A stretch of DNA of 26,230 nt from a virus: positions 1 through 26,230 of the IMG/VR virus record IMGVR_UViG_3300044640_001026. One strand, given 5' to 3'. Positions within the stretch are counted from its first letter, which is position 1, and each line of letters begins with the position of its first letter. Shown here piece by piece: positions 1 through 7,043 of this stretch. Position numbers and translations under genes: made by a program. Under the pieces are notes generated by a model, which saw only the letters and a list, made by a program, of their open reading frames with translations, did not search any database and had not been told where the DNA came from.

Positions 1-1
1 G

Positions 2-133
2 GCGCAGTCAGCAGCCCTTGCCAACCGTGCGAAAGCCGCATCGGTGTCGGTACGTGGCAGCTCCCCTGCATCCGGCTCTGGCGCAGCACCAACCAACCTC
101 CGAGCAGCTCTAGAAAGCGCTTGGGACTCTTAA
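2..133 (+). CDS. C-terminal end of a probable head scaffolding protein (partial)
   Basis: An open frame enters from the left edge and stops at the TAA at 131-133. The visible 43 residues are rich in Ala and Ser and end in RAALESAWDS. An Ala/Ser/Gly-rich linker followed by a short charged helix just upstream of the major capsid gene is what I remember for podovirus scaffold or head-assembly proteins, and the position fits. The next gene starts 19 bases downstream with its own ribosome binding site. Function rests on position and composition only, because the body of the protein lies outside the window. Confidence 0.5.
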   Translation, partial: AQSAALANRAKAASVSVRGSSPASGSGAAPTNLRAALESAWDS

Positions 134-152
134 TTTTATTTGGAGTTAAACA

Positions 153-1148
153 ATGGCAACCTTCGCCAACATCAGTGACATCATCACTGCGGGTATCCAG
201 TCCCGTACCGGCTCACTGGCCGATAACGTCAGCCAGAACACCGCTCTGCTGCTTCGCCTTAAAAAGCGCGGCAACGTCAAGACTTTCAGTGGCGGTAACG
301 TCATTCTGCAAGAATTGGCATACCTTGATGCTTCTACCCGTAACGCTGGCTCGTACAGCGGCTACGATGTGATCGACATCACCCCAAACAGCCCAATCTC
401 GGCTGCTCAGTTCGATATCAAGCAGTACGCTGCTGCGGTGTCGGTATCCGGTCTGGAAATGCTCCAGAACGCGGGCAAAGAGCGCGTGATTGATTTGGTT
501 GAAGGCCGCATCATGGTGGCAGAAGCTAACTTGATGGATCGCATTTCTGCTGGTTTGTATTCCAACGGCACTGGCAACGGTGGCAAGGACATTACAGGTT
601 TGCAGGCCGCTATCGCTGTTGCGCCTACCTCTGGCACTTATGGCAACATCAACCGCGCCACTTGGACTTTCTGGCGCAATGCGTCATTTGGTGCTGTGAC
701 CAACGGCGGCTCTGCTGCAACCTCGGCAAACATCCAGTCTTACATGAACCGCTTGGCACTCCAACTGGTTCGCGGTACTGACTCGGCTGATTTGATCGTG
801 GCTGACAACAACTATTACCGTCTGTACCTGGAAAGCCTGCAAGCTATCCAGCGCGTAGCGTCGGAAGAAATGGCTGCTGCTGGCTTCGCCTCGCTCAAAT
901 ACATGGGCACGGGTAAAGCCGCTGATGTGGTGCTTGACGGTGGTATTGGTGGTTCTATCAGTGCCAACACCATGTACTTCATGAATACGAAGTTCTTGCA
1001 CTTCCGTCCGCACGCAGACCGCAACTTTGTGCCAATCGGCGGTGACCGCACCTCTGTTAATCAAGACGCTGTAACCAAGCTGATCGGCTGGGCTGGCAAC
1101 TTGACCTGCTCTGGCGCTCAGTTCCAAGGCGTTTTTCACGCTGGCTAA
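153..1148 (+). CDS. Major capsid protein (HK97-type fold, podovirus family)
   Basis: A 331-aa protein beginning MATFANISDIITAGIQ, preceded by GGAG at 142-145. It matches in length, opening and internal landmarks the major capsid family I know from many podovirus-like phages: LLRLKKRGNVKTFSGG near residue 35, the SVSGLEMLQNAGKE block near residue 98, NIQSYMNRLALQLVRG and LIVADNNYYRLYLESLQ in the middle, and HFRPHADRNFVPIGGDR with IGWAGNLTCS close to the C-terminus. It would form the icosahedral shell. It follows a probable scaffold gene, is followed by two small head proteins, and a short GC hairpin lies just after its stop. Family recognition is from memory; the HK97 fold is inferred. Confidence 0.92.
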   Translation: MATFANISDIITAGIQSRTGSLADNVSQNTALLLRLKKRGNVKTFSGGNVILQELAYLDASTRNAGSYSGYDVIDITPNSPISAAQFDIKQYAAAVSVSGLEMLQNAGKERVIDLVEGRIMVAEANLMDRISAGLYSNGTGNGGKDITGLQAAIAVAPTSGTYGNINRATWTFWRNASFGAVTNGGSAATSANIQSYMNRLALQLVRGTDSADLIVADNNYYRLYLESLQAIQRVASEEMAAAGFASLKYMGTGKAADVVLDGGIGGSISANTMYFMNTKFLHFRPHADRNFVPIGGDRTSVNQDAVTKLIGWAGNLTCSGAQFQGVFHAG

Positions 1149-1154
1149 TCAATG

Positions 1155-1166
1155 GGGCTTCGGCCC
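1155..1166 (+). terminator. Short UUCG hairpin after the capsid gene
   Basis: GGGC, loop TTCG, GCCC sits between the capsid stop and the next ribosome binding site. The stem is only 4 bp but carries the very stable UUCG tetraloop. There is no immediate U-run, although ATTTTT follows about 25 bases later. It could be an RNA processing or 3' stabilising hairpin, or a leaky terminator that keeps capsid mRNA more abundant than downstream messages. Confidence 0.35.
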
Positions 1167-1197
1167 TGTTGTTCATTCACATTTTTAGGAGTTTCAA

Positions 1198-1494
1198 ATG
1201 GCATCACCATTTACAGTTACGCCCGTTTTGGGCATTGACCTCAATACCATCACCCACGCGGCTGATGTCGGCACAACCGCAGAGGATGCACCTCAGTTGG
1301 GTACGCAAGTATTTGCCACCAATGGCCGTATTTACGTGTATTCACAAGCTAACGCCGTTATTTCCGCAAGCGATGCAGATTGCACCGTCAACGCAACCAC
1401 GTTTCTGGCTACTGCTTCCGGTGGTTCTTACCTGTCGCCTGCTGTGGCGATGGCTTCGGGTGACCGTGGCTGGTTCTCACGCGCTGGCGTTTAA
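1198..1494 (+). CDS. Small structural protein, possible head decoration protein
   Basis: A 98-aa protein with ribosome binding site TAGGAG shortly before the ATG. It is rich in Ala, Thr, Ser and Val, has no membrane segment, and its alternating hydrophobic pattern (FATNGRIYVYSQANAVIS) suggests a small beta domain. Position directly after the major capsid gene is typical for decoration or capsid-stabilising proteins. I do not recognise a specific catalytic or binding motif, so the role is inferred from gene order. It is followed after 10 bases by another small protein of similar composition. Confidence 0.6.
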   Translation: MASPFTVTPVLGIDLNTITHAADVGTTAEDAPQLGTQVFATNGRIYVYSQANAVISASDADCTVNATTFLATASGGSYLSPAVAMASGDRGWFSRAGV

Positions 1495-1504
1495 GGAGTA
1501 AAGC

Positions 1505-1873
1505 ATGGCAATTCCAACCCGGCTTATGGGTTCGGGGTTCTCAGCACAGCAAGCAGTTAATGCCTGCGGCGATGTGGTTGACACCATAACCGCCGCCGGC
1601 ACGACCCATGCTGACGCAACAGGACTCTCAGCCGCGATTAACCGCGTGACTACCGCTGCGGCGTCAACAGGTGTTCGCCTGATGGCCCCCGAGGCTGGTT
1701 CAGCCGTTGTTGTTATCAACTCAGGCGCTAACGCCGTGCTGGTGTACCCCAGTACCGGCGCAAGCATTAACGCCTTGACTGCTACTACTGGCGGCTTTTC
1801 AGTCGCTGCTGGTGGTCGCGCTATGTTCGTGGGAACAGGCTCGGCCAACTGGTTCGCTATTCTTTCAGCATAA
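1505..1873 (+). CDS. Small phage structural-region protein (beta-rich)
   Basis: A 122-aa protein with a strong ribosome binding site (AAGGAG at 1494-1499). It begins MAIPTRLMGSGFSAQQA and has alternating small and hydrophobic residues (VVVINSGANAVLVYPSTGASINAL, then an FSVAAGGRAMFVGTG block) ending SANWFAILSA. I remember this pattern from a common small phage protein found among head or tail genes, probably a compact beta-sandwich. Its exact role is unknown; decoration or fibre accessory are the realistic options. A strong GC hairpin lies just after its stop. Confidence 0.6.
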   Translation: MAIPTRLMGSGFSAQQAVNACGDVVDTITAAGTTHADATGLSAAINRVTTAAASTGVRLMAPEAGSAVVVINSGANAVLVYPSTGASINALTATTGGFSVAAGGRAMFVGTGSANWFAILSA

Positions 1874-1880
1874 GCCCTTC

Positions 1881-1903
1881 GCCCCGGTGGGCTAAACCGG
1901 GGC
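1881..1903 (+). terminator. GC-rich hairpin, candidate partial terminator
   Basis: GCCCCGGT (1881-1888) and ACCGGGGC (1896-1903) form a perfect 8-bp stem with a 7-base loop, between the stop at 1873 and the next ribosome binding site. Downstream bases are AACTTTA, so the U-run of a classical rho-independent terminator is missing. It may attenuate transcription or protect the 3' end of the head-gene message. Confidence 0.45.
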
Positions 1904-1922
1904 AACTTTAAAAGGAACTACT

Positions 1923-2465
1923 GTGGACAACTCCCCAGCCAATCTGTTTGTTGAATTTTATGAAGACGCTTTAGAAATACCTTTTAAGAGCGAACAAGAA
2001 GGCCGCCCGGTCTATGAGCAGCGCGTTTTTGTGCGAATCATGGTTCCAGGTGATGCAACGTCAATCATTGAGACGCCTGCTACTGAACAACACAAACAAG
2101 AATACCGCCGCCAGTTTGAACGCTTTGAAAAAGGCATGAAAGATGTAATCGACGGCACGCCGCTATCGATGTGGCCTGTTGTGAACAAGTCTCAGGTTAA
2201 AGAATGCGAATTCTTTGAGATACGCTCGGTCGAGCAACTGGCTGAATTGTCTGATTCAACCTGCAAGCGCATGGGGATGGGTTACATGGAACTACGCAGC
2301 AAGGCCAAAGCATGGCTATTAGCCGCGAAAGACTCTGCACTGGTTACGCGCCAAGCCGCTGAAAATGACCGCTTGCAAGGCGAGATTGAAGCCCTTAAAG
2401 AGCAGATCGCGCAAATGGCACAGCCTAAGCGCGGTCGGCCTGCAAAAGAAACCGAAGAGGCATAA
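1923..2465 (+). CDS. Phage protein with C-terminal coiled coil and AT-hook-like tail
   Basis: 180 aa, starting at GTG after AAAAGGAA, with no better ATG in frame. The first about 110 residues are a mixed domain I cannot name (LFVEFYEDALEIPF, RVFVRIMVPGDATSI). Residues about 120-165 form an amphipathic helix likely to be a coiled coil (ENDRLQGEIEALKEQIAQM). The extreme C-terminus is KRGRPAKETEEA, containing the K-R-G-R-P core of an AT-hook, a minor-groove binding motif. It lies between small head proteins and the adaptor gene, so it is probably a virion or assembly protein; DNA contact is inferred from the short motif only. Confidence 0.65.
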   Translation: MDNSPANLFVEFYEDALEIPFKSEQEGRPVYEQRVFVRIMVPGDATSIIETPATEQHKQEYRRQFERFEKGMKDVIDGTPLSMWPVVNKSQVKECEFFEIRSVEQLAELSDSTCKRMGMGYMELRSKAKAWLLAAKDSALVTRQAAENDRLQGEIEALKEQIAQMAQPKRGRPAKETEEA

Positions 2466-2468
2466 ACC

Positions 2469-3362
2469 ATGAATCTGCTGGAACTGACGCAACAGATGTG
2501 CTACGAGGTCGGCATAGCCGCGCCTACGCAAGTAGCGGCATCGACTGATCCGCAAATCCAGCAGATTTTCGCCCTCCTGAATCGCTTTGGCCGTGACTTG
2601 TCGCGCCAATTCGTCTGGCAAGAGCTGGATAAAGAATATTTACTGACCACCGCAACGCTAGTGACCACGGGTAACGTGACGCAAGGCAGTGCGGTGGTGA
2701 CTGGCATCCCCGACACCACGGGATTGACAACCAATTGGGGCGCTTCTTTTGTAGGCGCTGTGCCGTTCTCCCAGATCATTTCTGTAGGTGTAGGCACGGT
2801 CACGCTTAACCAGCCGTCAGAGGCTACAGGCGTAGGCATTGCTATCAACTTCGGTCAAGTCAACTACCCGCTGCCGGCAGACTGGCTACGGCAGATTGAA
2901 CAAACCGAATGGGACAGAACAAACCGCTGGCCTTTGAATGGCCCAAAGTCGGCGCAAGAGTGGCAGAACTTCAAAAGCGGCATTGTGTACGCTGGCCCTC
3001 GCTTGCGGTTCAGGATTGCAGGCAACACGATACAACTTAACCCGCCGCCGTCCGCTGCTTCGCTCTTGTCGATGGAGTACGTCAGCAAGAACTGGGTTAC
3101 AGCACTGGCAGGCACGACAAAAGAAAAGTTCACGGTCGATACCGATAGCGCCGTGTTTGACGATTCACTCATGGTGGAAGGCTTAAAACTTCGCTGGAAT
3201 AAAGCCAAGGGCTTTGCATACGACGACGATGCATATAAAAATCTGCTGGCAACGTGCCAAGCACAAAACAAATCAGCGCCTACGTTGTCACTGGCTCAGG
3301 GTAGCGGCTCGGTGTTGTTGAGCACGGAAAATATTCCGGACGGAAATTGGCCGGGTGCTTAA
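2469..3362 (+). CDS. Head-tail adaptor / tail tubular A-like protein
   Basis: 297 aa, starting 3 bases after the previous stop. The N-terminal helices (MNLLELTQQMCYEVGIAAP, QIFALLNRFGRDLSRQFVW) are like the helical core of podovirus adaptors such as T7 gp11 and P22 gp4. They are followed by a beta-rich insertion (residues about 60-130) and a conserved-looking stretch LPADWLRQIEQTEWDRTNRW...GPKSAQEWQNFKSG that I associate with phage adaptor proteins. It would form the ring joining portal to tail. The next gene starts immediately after its stop. Assignment combines sequence resemblance and gene order. Confidence 0.7.
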   Translation: MNLLELTQQMCYEVGIAAPTQVAASTDPQIQQIFALLNRFGRDLSRQFVWQELDKEYLLTTATLVTTGNVTQGSAVVTGIPDTTGLTTNWGASFVGAVPFSQIISVGVGTVTLNQPSEATGVGIAINFGQVNYPLPADWLRQIEQTEWDRTNRWPLNGPKSAQEWQNFKSGIVYAGPRLRFRIAGNTIQLNPPPSAASLLSMEYVSKNWVTALAGTTKEKFTVDTDSAVFDDSLMVEGLKLRWNKAKGFAYDDDAYKNLLATCQAQNKSAPTLSLAQGSGSVLLSTENIPDGNWPGA

Positions 3363-4217
3363 ATGGATAAAGCTAAACAACTCGCCGCCCTGCTGCGCGA
3401 CACCGCACAAAGCGCCTCTAACGCCATTGCCAGCAATGTCAGCGGCCCCGTAGACCTTCTTTCTATGGGACTCAAGGGGATAGGCTTACCCATGCCACAA
3501 AACCCCGTAGGCGGCTCGCAATGGATGGCAGACAAAGGATTGACCCGCGATGTGCCGATGGGCGCACCTCGAATCATTGGCGAGACATTGGGCATGGCTG
3601 GCCCTGCGCTGGCGACTAACTTTGCCCCGCAAATAGCGCGTGGTGCTTTGGGTGCGATGGATAATCTCTCGGCACCAGCAACCATGAACAAGCAGGCCGG
3701 CGTGATTGCTTTCCCCGATTATTTTACACAGCCAGAGAAGGTTGCCGCAGTTAAAAAACATGCAGAAGATTTTGTAGATTCATTAAAGGCGCGAGGCTTA
3801 CGCGGCTCAGTTGAGCATTCAGGGAGCCGCGCTGGGCCTAGTTCTTATGTGAAGGTTCATAACCCAGTAACAGGGGCGGGAGTTTTTGACAACACGCCAT
3901 TTAGATTCTCTGACCACTCAAAAGGGCCTGTGCAGTCGCAATATGTTCGAGAAATACGGGGAAGCCACGATTCTGGATTAAATATTGGCGAATACGACGA
4001 TTATTTAAATTCGCTTGCAAAAGTAACTCCAGAACAGCAATTGGCTTATGACACAAGAGTAGCGCAGTATCTCAAAGAGCAAGAATTGTATAACTCGCCA
4101 TTAGAAGTTGCCGCGCGGAACGCTCGAAAAAGTGTTTTTAAGGCTTATCAAGAAGCTAGGAATTCAGGCGCAGATTTTATTAAAGTGTTTAGTAATAACG
4201 GCAAACCTTTATTTTAA
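3363..4217 (+). CDS. Two-part protein: phage-conserved N-terminus plus variable C-terminal domain
   Basis: 284 aa, ATG abutting the previous stop. Residues 1 to about 115 (LLSMGLKGIGLPMPQNPVGGSQWMADKG..., ending LSAPATMNKQAGVI) resemble an N-terminal module I remember in phage proteins at this position, where it precedes quite different C-terminal domains. From about residue 118 (DNA about 3715) the sequence changes: codons become AT-richer and the protein becomes charged, with SGSRAGPSSYVKVHNP, an RFSDHSKG motif and a helical tail ending KVFSNNGKPLF. I cannot assign the C-terminal part; a small effector or toxin-like domain carried on a virion-targeting module is a reasonable inference. Confidence 0.6.
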   Translation: MDKAKQLAALLRDTAQSASNAIASNVSGPVDLLSMGLKGIGLPMPQNPVGGSQWMADKGLTRDVPMGAPRIIGETLGMAGPALATNFAPQIARGALGAMDNLSAPATMNKQAGVIAFPDYFTQPEKVAAVKKHAEDFVDSLKARGLRGSVEHSGSRAGPSSYVKVHNPVTGAGVFDNTPFRFSDHSKGPVQSQYVREIRGSHDSGLNIGEYDDYLNSLAKVTPEQQLAYDTRVAQYLKEQELYNSPLEVAARNARKSVFKAYQEARNSGADFIKVFSNNGKPLF

Positions 4218-4228
4218 ATTTTATTTAA

Positions 4229-5758
4229 ATGAAAAAACGCATAGCTTCGGTTGTTACTATGCCCGCCCCGGTAGGTGGCTGGAACGCAAAAGACCCAATT
4301 GCGCAAATGGGGCCGCGTGATGCGGTGATTCTGGATAACTTTTTCCCGCTGACCACTGAGGTATCACTGCGCCCCGGCTCCGTTGATCATGTGACCGGCA
4401 TTACTGGCACGGTGGAAACGCTGATGGACTACAACACGCCAGCCGGGGCGACTACCATGTTTGCTGCTGCTGGCACGAACATTTACAACGTGACCGCAGC
4501 GGGTGCCGTAGGTGCAGCGGTGCAGACTGGCCTAGCTAACGCGCAATGGCGATATGTGAATTTCTCCACCGCTGGCGGTTCGTTCCTCTACGCGGTGAAT
4601 GGTGCGGATAGCCCACGTTTGTGGAACGGCGCTACATGGGTTTCTGTAGATGGGGCAAGCGTTCCAGCGGTTACGGGCGTGACCACTACAACATTGACAC
4701 ACATTAATGTGTACGCACGGCGCATCTGGTTTACTCAAGATGACACGATGAAAGTCTGGTATTTGCCAGTTGATTCAATTGGCGGCGCGGCACAGTCAAT
4801 TGATTTTGCATCATTGTTTAATCGTGGCGGCTACTTGATGGCGATGGGTACTTGGACGATAGACAGCGGGTCTGGAATGGATGACCATGCGGTGTTTATT
4901 ACGTCTGAAGGCCAAGTGGCTGTGTATCGCGGCATTGACCCTTCTACAGCGGCTGGCTTCGTTTTAGTCGGTGTGTATGACATTGGCGAGCCTGTTACCC
5001 GCAATTGCTTTATGAAGTACGGCTCAGATTTGCTTTTGATTTGCCGTGATGGTGTGCAACCCCTGTCAGCGGCTTTGCAGTCCTCGCGGGTATCAACGAA
5101 AGTCAGCATAACCGACAAGATACAGCAAGCAATGAGCGATGCAACTGGGGCTTATGCATCGTCCTACGGCTGGCAGCTCCAAGGGTTTGCTGAAAAGAAC
5201 GCGCTGATTTTAAATGTCCCGGTGTTTGGCGGTAGTCAGCAGTATGTGATGAACACACTGAGCGGGTCGTGGTGTCGCTTTATTGGCTGGAATGCTTCAT
5301 GTTTTGTTCAAACGCAGTCAACCCTTTATTACGGCACTGCGGGTAAGGTTGTAAAGGCATGGATAGGTGCAAATGATTCTGGCGTAGCAATTACAGGAAA
5401 TGCTTTGCCGTCTTTTCAGTATCACGGCGGCATGAGCCAAAAGCGTTACACGATGGCACGCCCGATCATCACAACCGACTCTCCAAGCGTCGGTGTTTTG
5501 CTTCGCTTGAACGTAGATTTTGATATTCAGGAACCCGTAGGCAGTCCAACATTCAGCCCGTCAACCGCCGCGACATGGGACGCTGCAACATGGGACGGCG
5601 CGGTGTGGGCAGGTGGGCTAACACTTCGCAAAGACTGGAACACCATCGGCGGCGTTGGTTATTGCGCGGCTTTGTATCTCAAAGTGCAAACCAGTTCGGC
5701 ACAACTGCGCTGGCAGTCGGTGGACTACGTTGCAGAAAAAGGCGCAGGCGTACTTTGA
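4229..5758 (+). CDS. Tail hub / nozzle-like protein (P22 gp10 or tail tubular B type)
   Basis: 509 aa, rich in Gly, aromatics and beta-strand patterns, with no membrane segment. The opening MPAPVGGWNAKDPIAQMGPRDAVILDNFFP is the signature start of the large tail protein that follows the adaptor in many podovirus-like phages; the remainder looks like a beta-propeller or multi-sheet fold, with repeated patterns such as ATWDAATWDGAVW near residue 455. It would form the tail tube nozzle or packaged-DNA plug. The ATG at 4229 lacks a clear Shine-Dalgarno sequence (upstream AAATTTTATTTAA); translation may be coupled to the gene ending 11 bases earlier, or the start may be the ATG at 4259. Confidence 0.75.
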   Translation: MKKRIASVVTMPAPVGGWNAKDPIAQMGPRDAVILDNFFPLTTEVSLRPGSVDHVTGITGTVETLMDYNTPAGATTMFAAAGTNIYNVTAAGAVGAAVQTGLANAQWRYVNFSTAGGSFLYAVNGADSPRLWNGATWVSVDGASVPAVTGVTTTTLTHINVYARRIWFTQDDTMKVWYLPVDSIGGAAQSIDFASLFNRGGYLMAMGTWTIDSGSGMDDHAVFITSEGQVAVYRGIDPSTAAGFVLVGVYDIGEPVTRNCFMKYGSDLLLICRDGVQPLSAALQSSRVSTKVSITDKIQQAMSDATGAYASSYGWQLQGFAEKNALILNVPVFGGSQQYVMNTLSGSWCRFIGWNASCFVQTQSTLYYGTAGKVVKAWIGANDSGVAITGNALPSFQYHGGMSQKRYTMARPIITTDSPSVGVLLRLNVDFDIQEPVGSPTFSPSTAATWDAATWDGAVWAGGLTLRKDWNTIGGVGYCAALYLKVQTSSAQLRWQSVDYVAEKGAGVL

Positions 5759-6150
5759 TTGTCCAGGGCAAAGGCGTTTGCGAGTGGGTAGCAGCGCAGG
5801 GCGGCGGTGAGTATTTTGGCGGTGGTGTCGGGTTTGGGATTGAAAAAGAAGGCCGCATTGTGTGCGGTGTGTTCTTTGAAAACTACACCGGAAATTCGCT
5901 ACAGATTCACGTCGGCTTAGAGCCTGGACAGCGAATGTCAAAGGCTTGGCTACGCGCTTTGTTCGGCTATGCCTTCAACGTGGCTAAGGTTAAAAAAATA
6001 GTGGGTGTGATTGACTCCGAAAACTCGGCTTGTCTTCGCTTTACCCGACACATCGGCTTCACAGACGAATCACTTATCAAAGACGCAGGCCCAAAAGGGG
6101 ATTTTTGCATTCTCACTATGACACGCAATCAGTGTCGATTTTTGGAGTAA
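5755..6150 (+). CDS. GNAT-family N-acetyltransferase of phage structural region
   Basis: 131 aa from the TTG at 5755, which overlaps the TGA of the tail gene as TTGA, giving MIVQGKGVCEWVAAQ. The frame is open further upstream, but only as a shadow of the tail gene. The middle and C-terminus (KAWLRALFGYAFNVAKVKKIVGVIDSENSACLRFTRHIGF) have the layout of GNAT enzymes: a helix, then a strand with V-x-DSEN, then a helix leading into GF. I remember this family in the same place in podovirus genomes, between tail hub and internal proteins. Substrate unknown; acetylation of a virion or host protein is an inference. A typical Q/RxxGxG/A acetyl-CoA loop is not obvious. Confidence 0.72.
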   Translation: MIVQGKGVCEWVAAQGGGEYFGGGVGFGIEKEGRIVCGVFFENYTGNSLQIHVGLEPGQRMSKAWLRALFGYAFNVAKVKKIVGVIDSENSACLRFTRHIGFTDESLIKDAGPKGDFCILTMTRNQCRFLE

Positions 6151-6153
6151 ACA

Positions 6154-7035
6154 ATGGGTAAAAGCAGCAGTCCACCACCACCACCGCCACCGCCAGCACC
6201 TGACTATGCAGGCGCAGCAACAGCTACGGCAGCGGGAAATCTTGAGGCCGCAAAGTACGCAACCGTTGCGAATCGTGCCAATCAGTACACGCCTTACGGT
6301 TCATTGGAGTGGCAGCGCGGCGCAACAGACTATGACCCGTGGACGCAGCGCATTAATTTAACGGCTGAAGGCCAAAAGCTACTCGACCAAAGCAACAAAA
6401 CCAGCCAGGGGCTTGCAAACCTGCAAGACCAAGCCACGGCACGGGTTGCAGCACAGCAGGCGGCAGGATGGGGTGATGACAAGCTGGTTAAACCCACATT
6501 TAACCCCGGCGAAACGGCACAAGACGCAATCCTTCGCAGAATGCAGCCACAGCTTGACCGCTCCCGCGCAAGTGCTGAAACACGCCTGGCCAACCAAGGT
6601 ATTCAGCAAGGCTCGGAAGCCTACAGAAACGCACAGGACGACATCGGCAGGCAGGAAAATGATGCGTACAGCCAAGCCGCCTTACAAGGCATCAGCACAG
6701 GCCAGCAGGCACGCCAGCAGGGTATTCAAGAGCAGCAGTATTTCAACACCCGCGACTTGAACGCCTTGAACGCCTTGCGTACTGGTTCACAGGTGACTAA
6801 CCCCACGTTTGGCAGCTACGCACAGCAAGCCACAGCGCAAGGTGCCGACATGCTCAGCGCTGCAAATTCACAGTTCAGCGCGGCAAATAGCAACTACAAC
6901 AACGCGCTAGGCGCACGCAATGCGGCAAACGCAAGTAATAACAACTTTACAAGCGGCTTGTTTGGCTTGGCTGGCTCGGCATTAGGTGGGCCAATGGGCG
7001 GGATGCTCGGCTCTGGCATTGGCAAGATGTTTTAA
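6154..7035 (+). CDS. Internal virion / ejection-type protein with polyproline N-terminus
   Basis: 293 aa, ribosome binding site GGAG before ATG. After MGKSSS comes a run of eight prolines, then a long Ala/Gln/Asn-rich, mostly helical body (ATARVAAQQAAGWGDD, RMQPQLDRSRASAETRLANQG) and a Gly-rich hydrophobic C-terminus (SGLFGLAGSALGGPMGGMLGSGIGKMF) that could insert into membrane. Such proteins sit downstream of the tail hub gene in podoviruses and are packaged for ejection with the DNA. It is the first of three consecutive proteins of this type. Function is inferred from composition and order. Confidence 0.65.
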   Translation: MGKSSSPPPPPPPPAPDYAGAATATAAGNLEAAKYATVANRANQYTPYGSLEWQRGATDYDPWTQRINLTAEGQKLLDQSNKTSQGLANLQDQATARVAAQQAAGWGDDKLVKPTFNPGETAQDAILRRMQPQLDRSRASAETRLANQGIQQGSEAYRNAQDDIGRQENDAYSQAALQGISTGQQARQQGIQEQQYFNTRDLNALNALRTGSQVTNPTFGSYAQQATAQGADMLSAANSQFSAANSNYNNALGARNAANASNNNFTSGLFGLAGSALGGPMGGMLGSGIGKMF

Positions 7036-7043
7036 GGTAACTT

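Noticed and set aside
684-1139. 151-aa leftward frame inside the capsid gene
   Set aside because: Antisense shadow of the well-recognised major capsid gene, with no ribosome binding site or protein-like pattern.
5575-5754. N-terminal extension of the acetyltransferase frame
   Set aside because: It only shadows the end of the tail-hub gene (Arg/Gly-rich) and the family start MIVQGKGVCEWV is at 5755.
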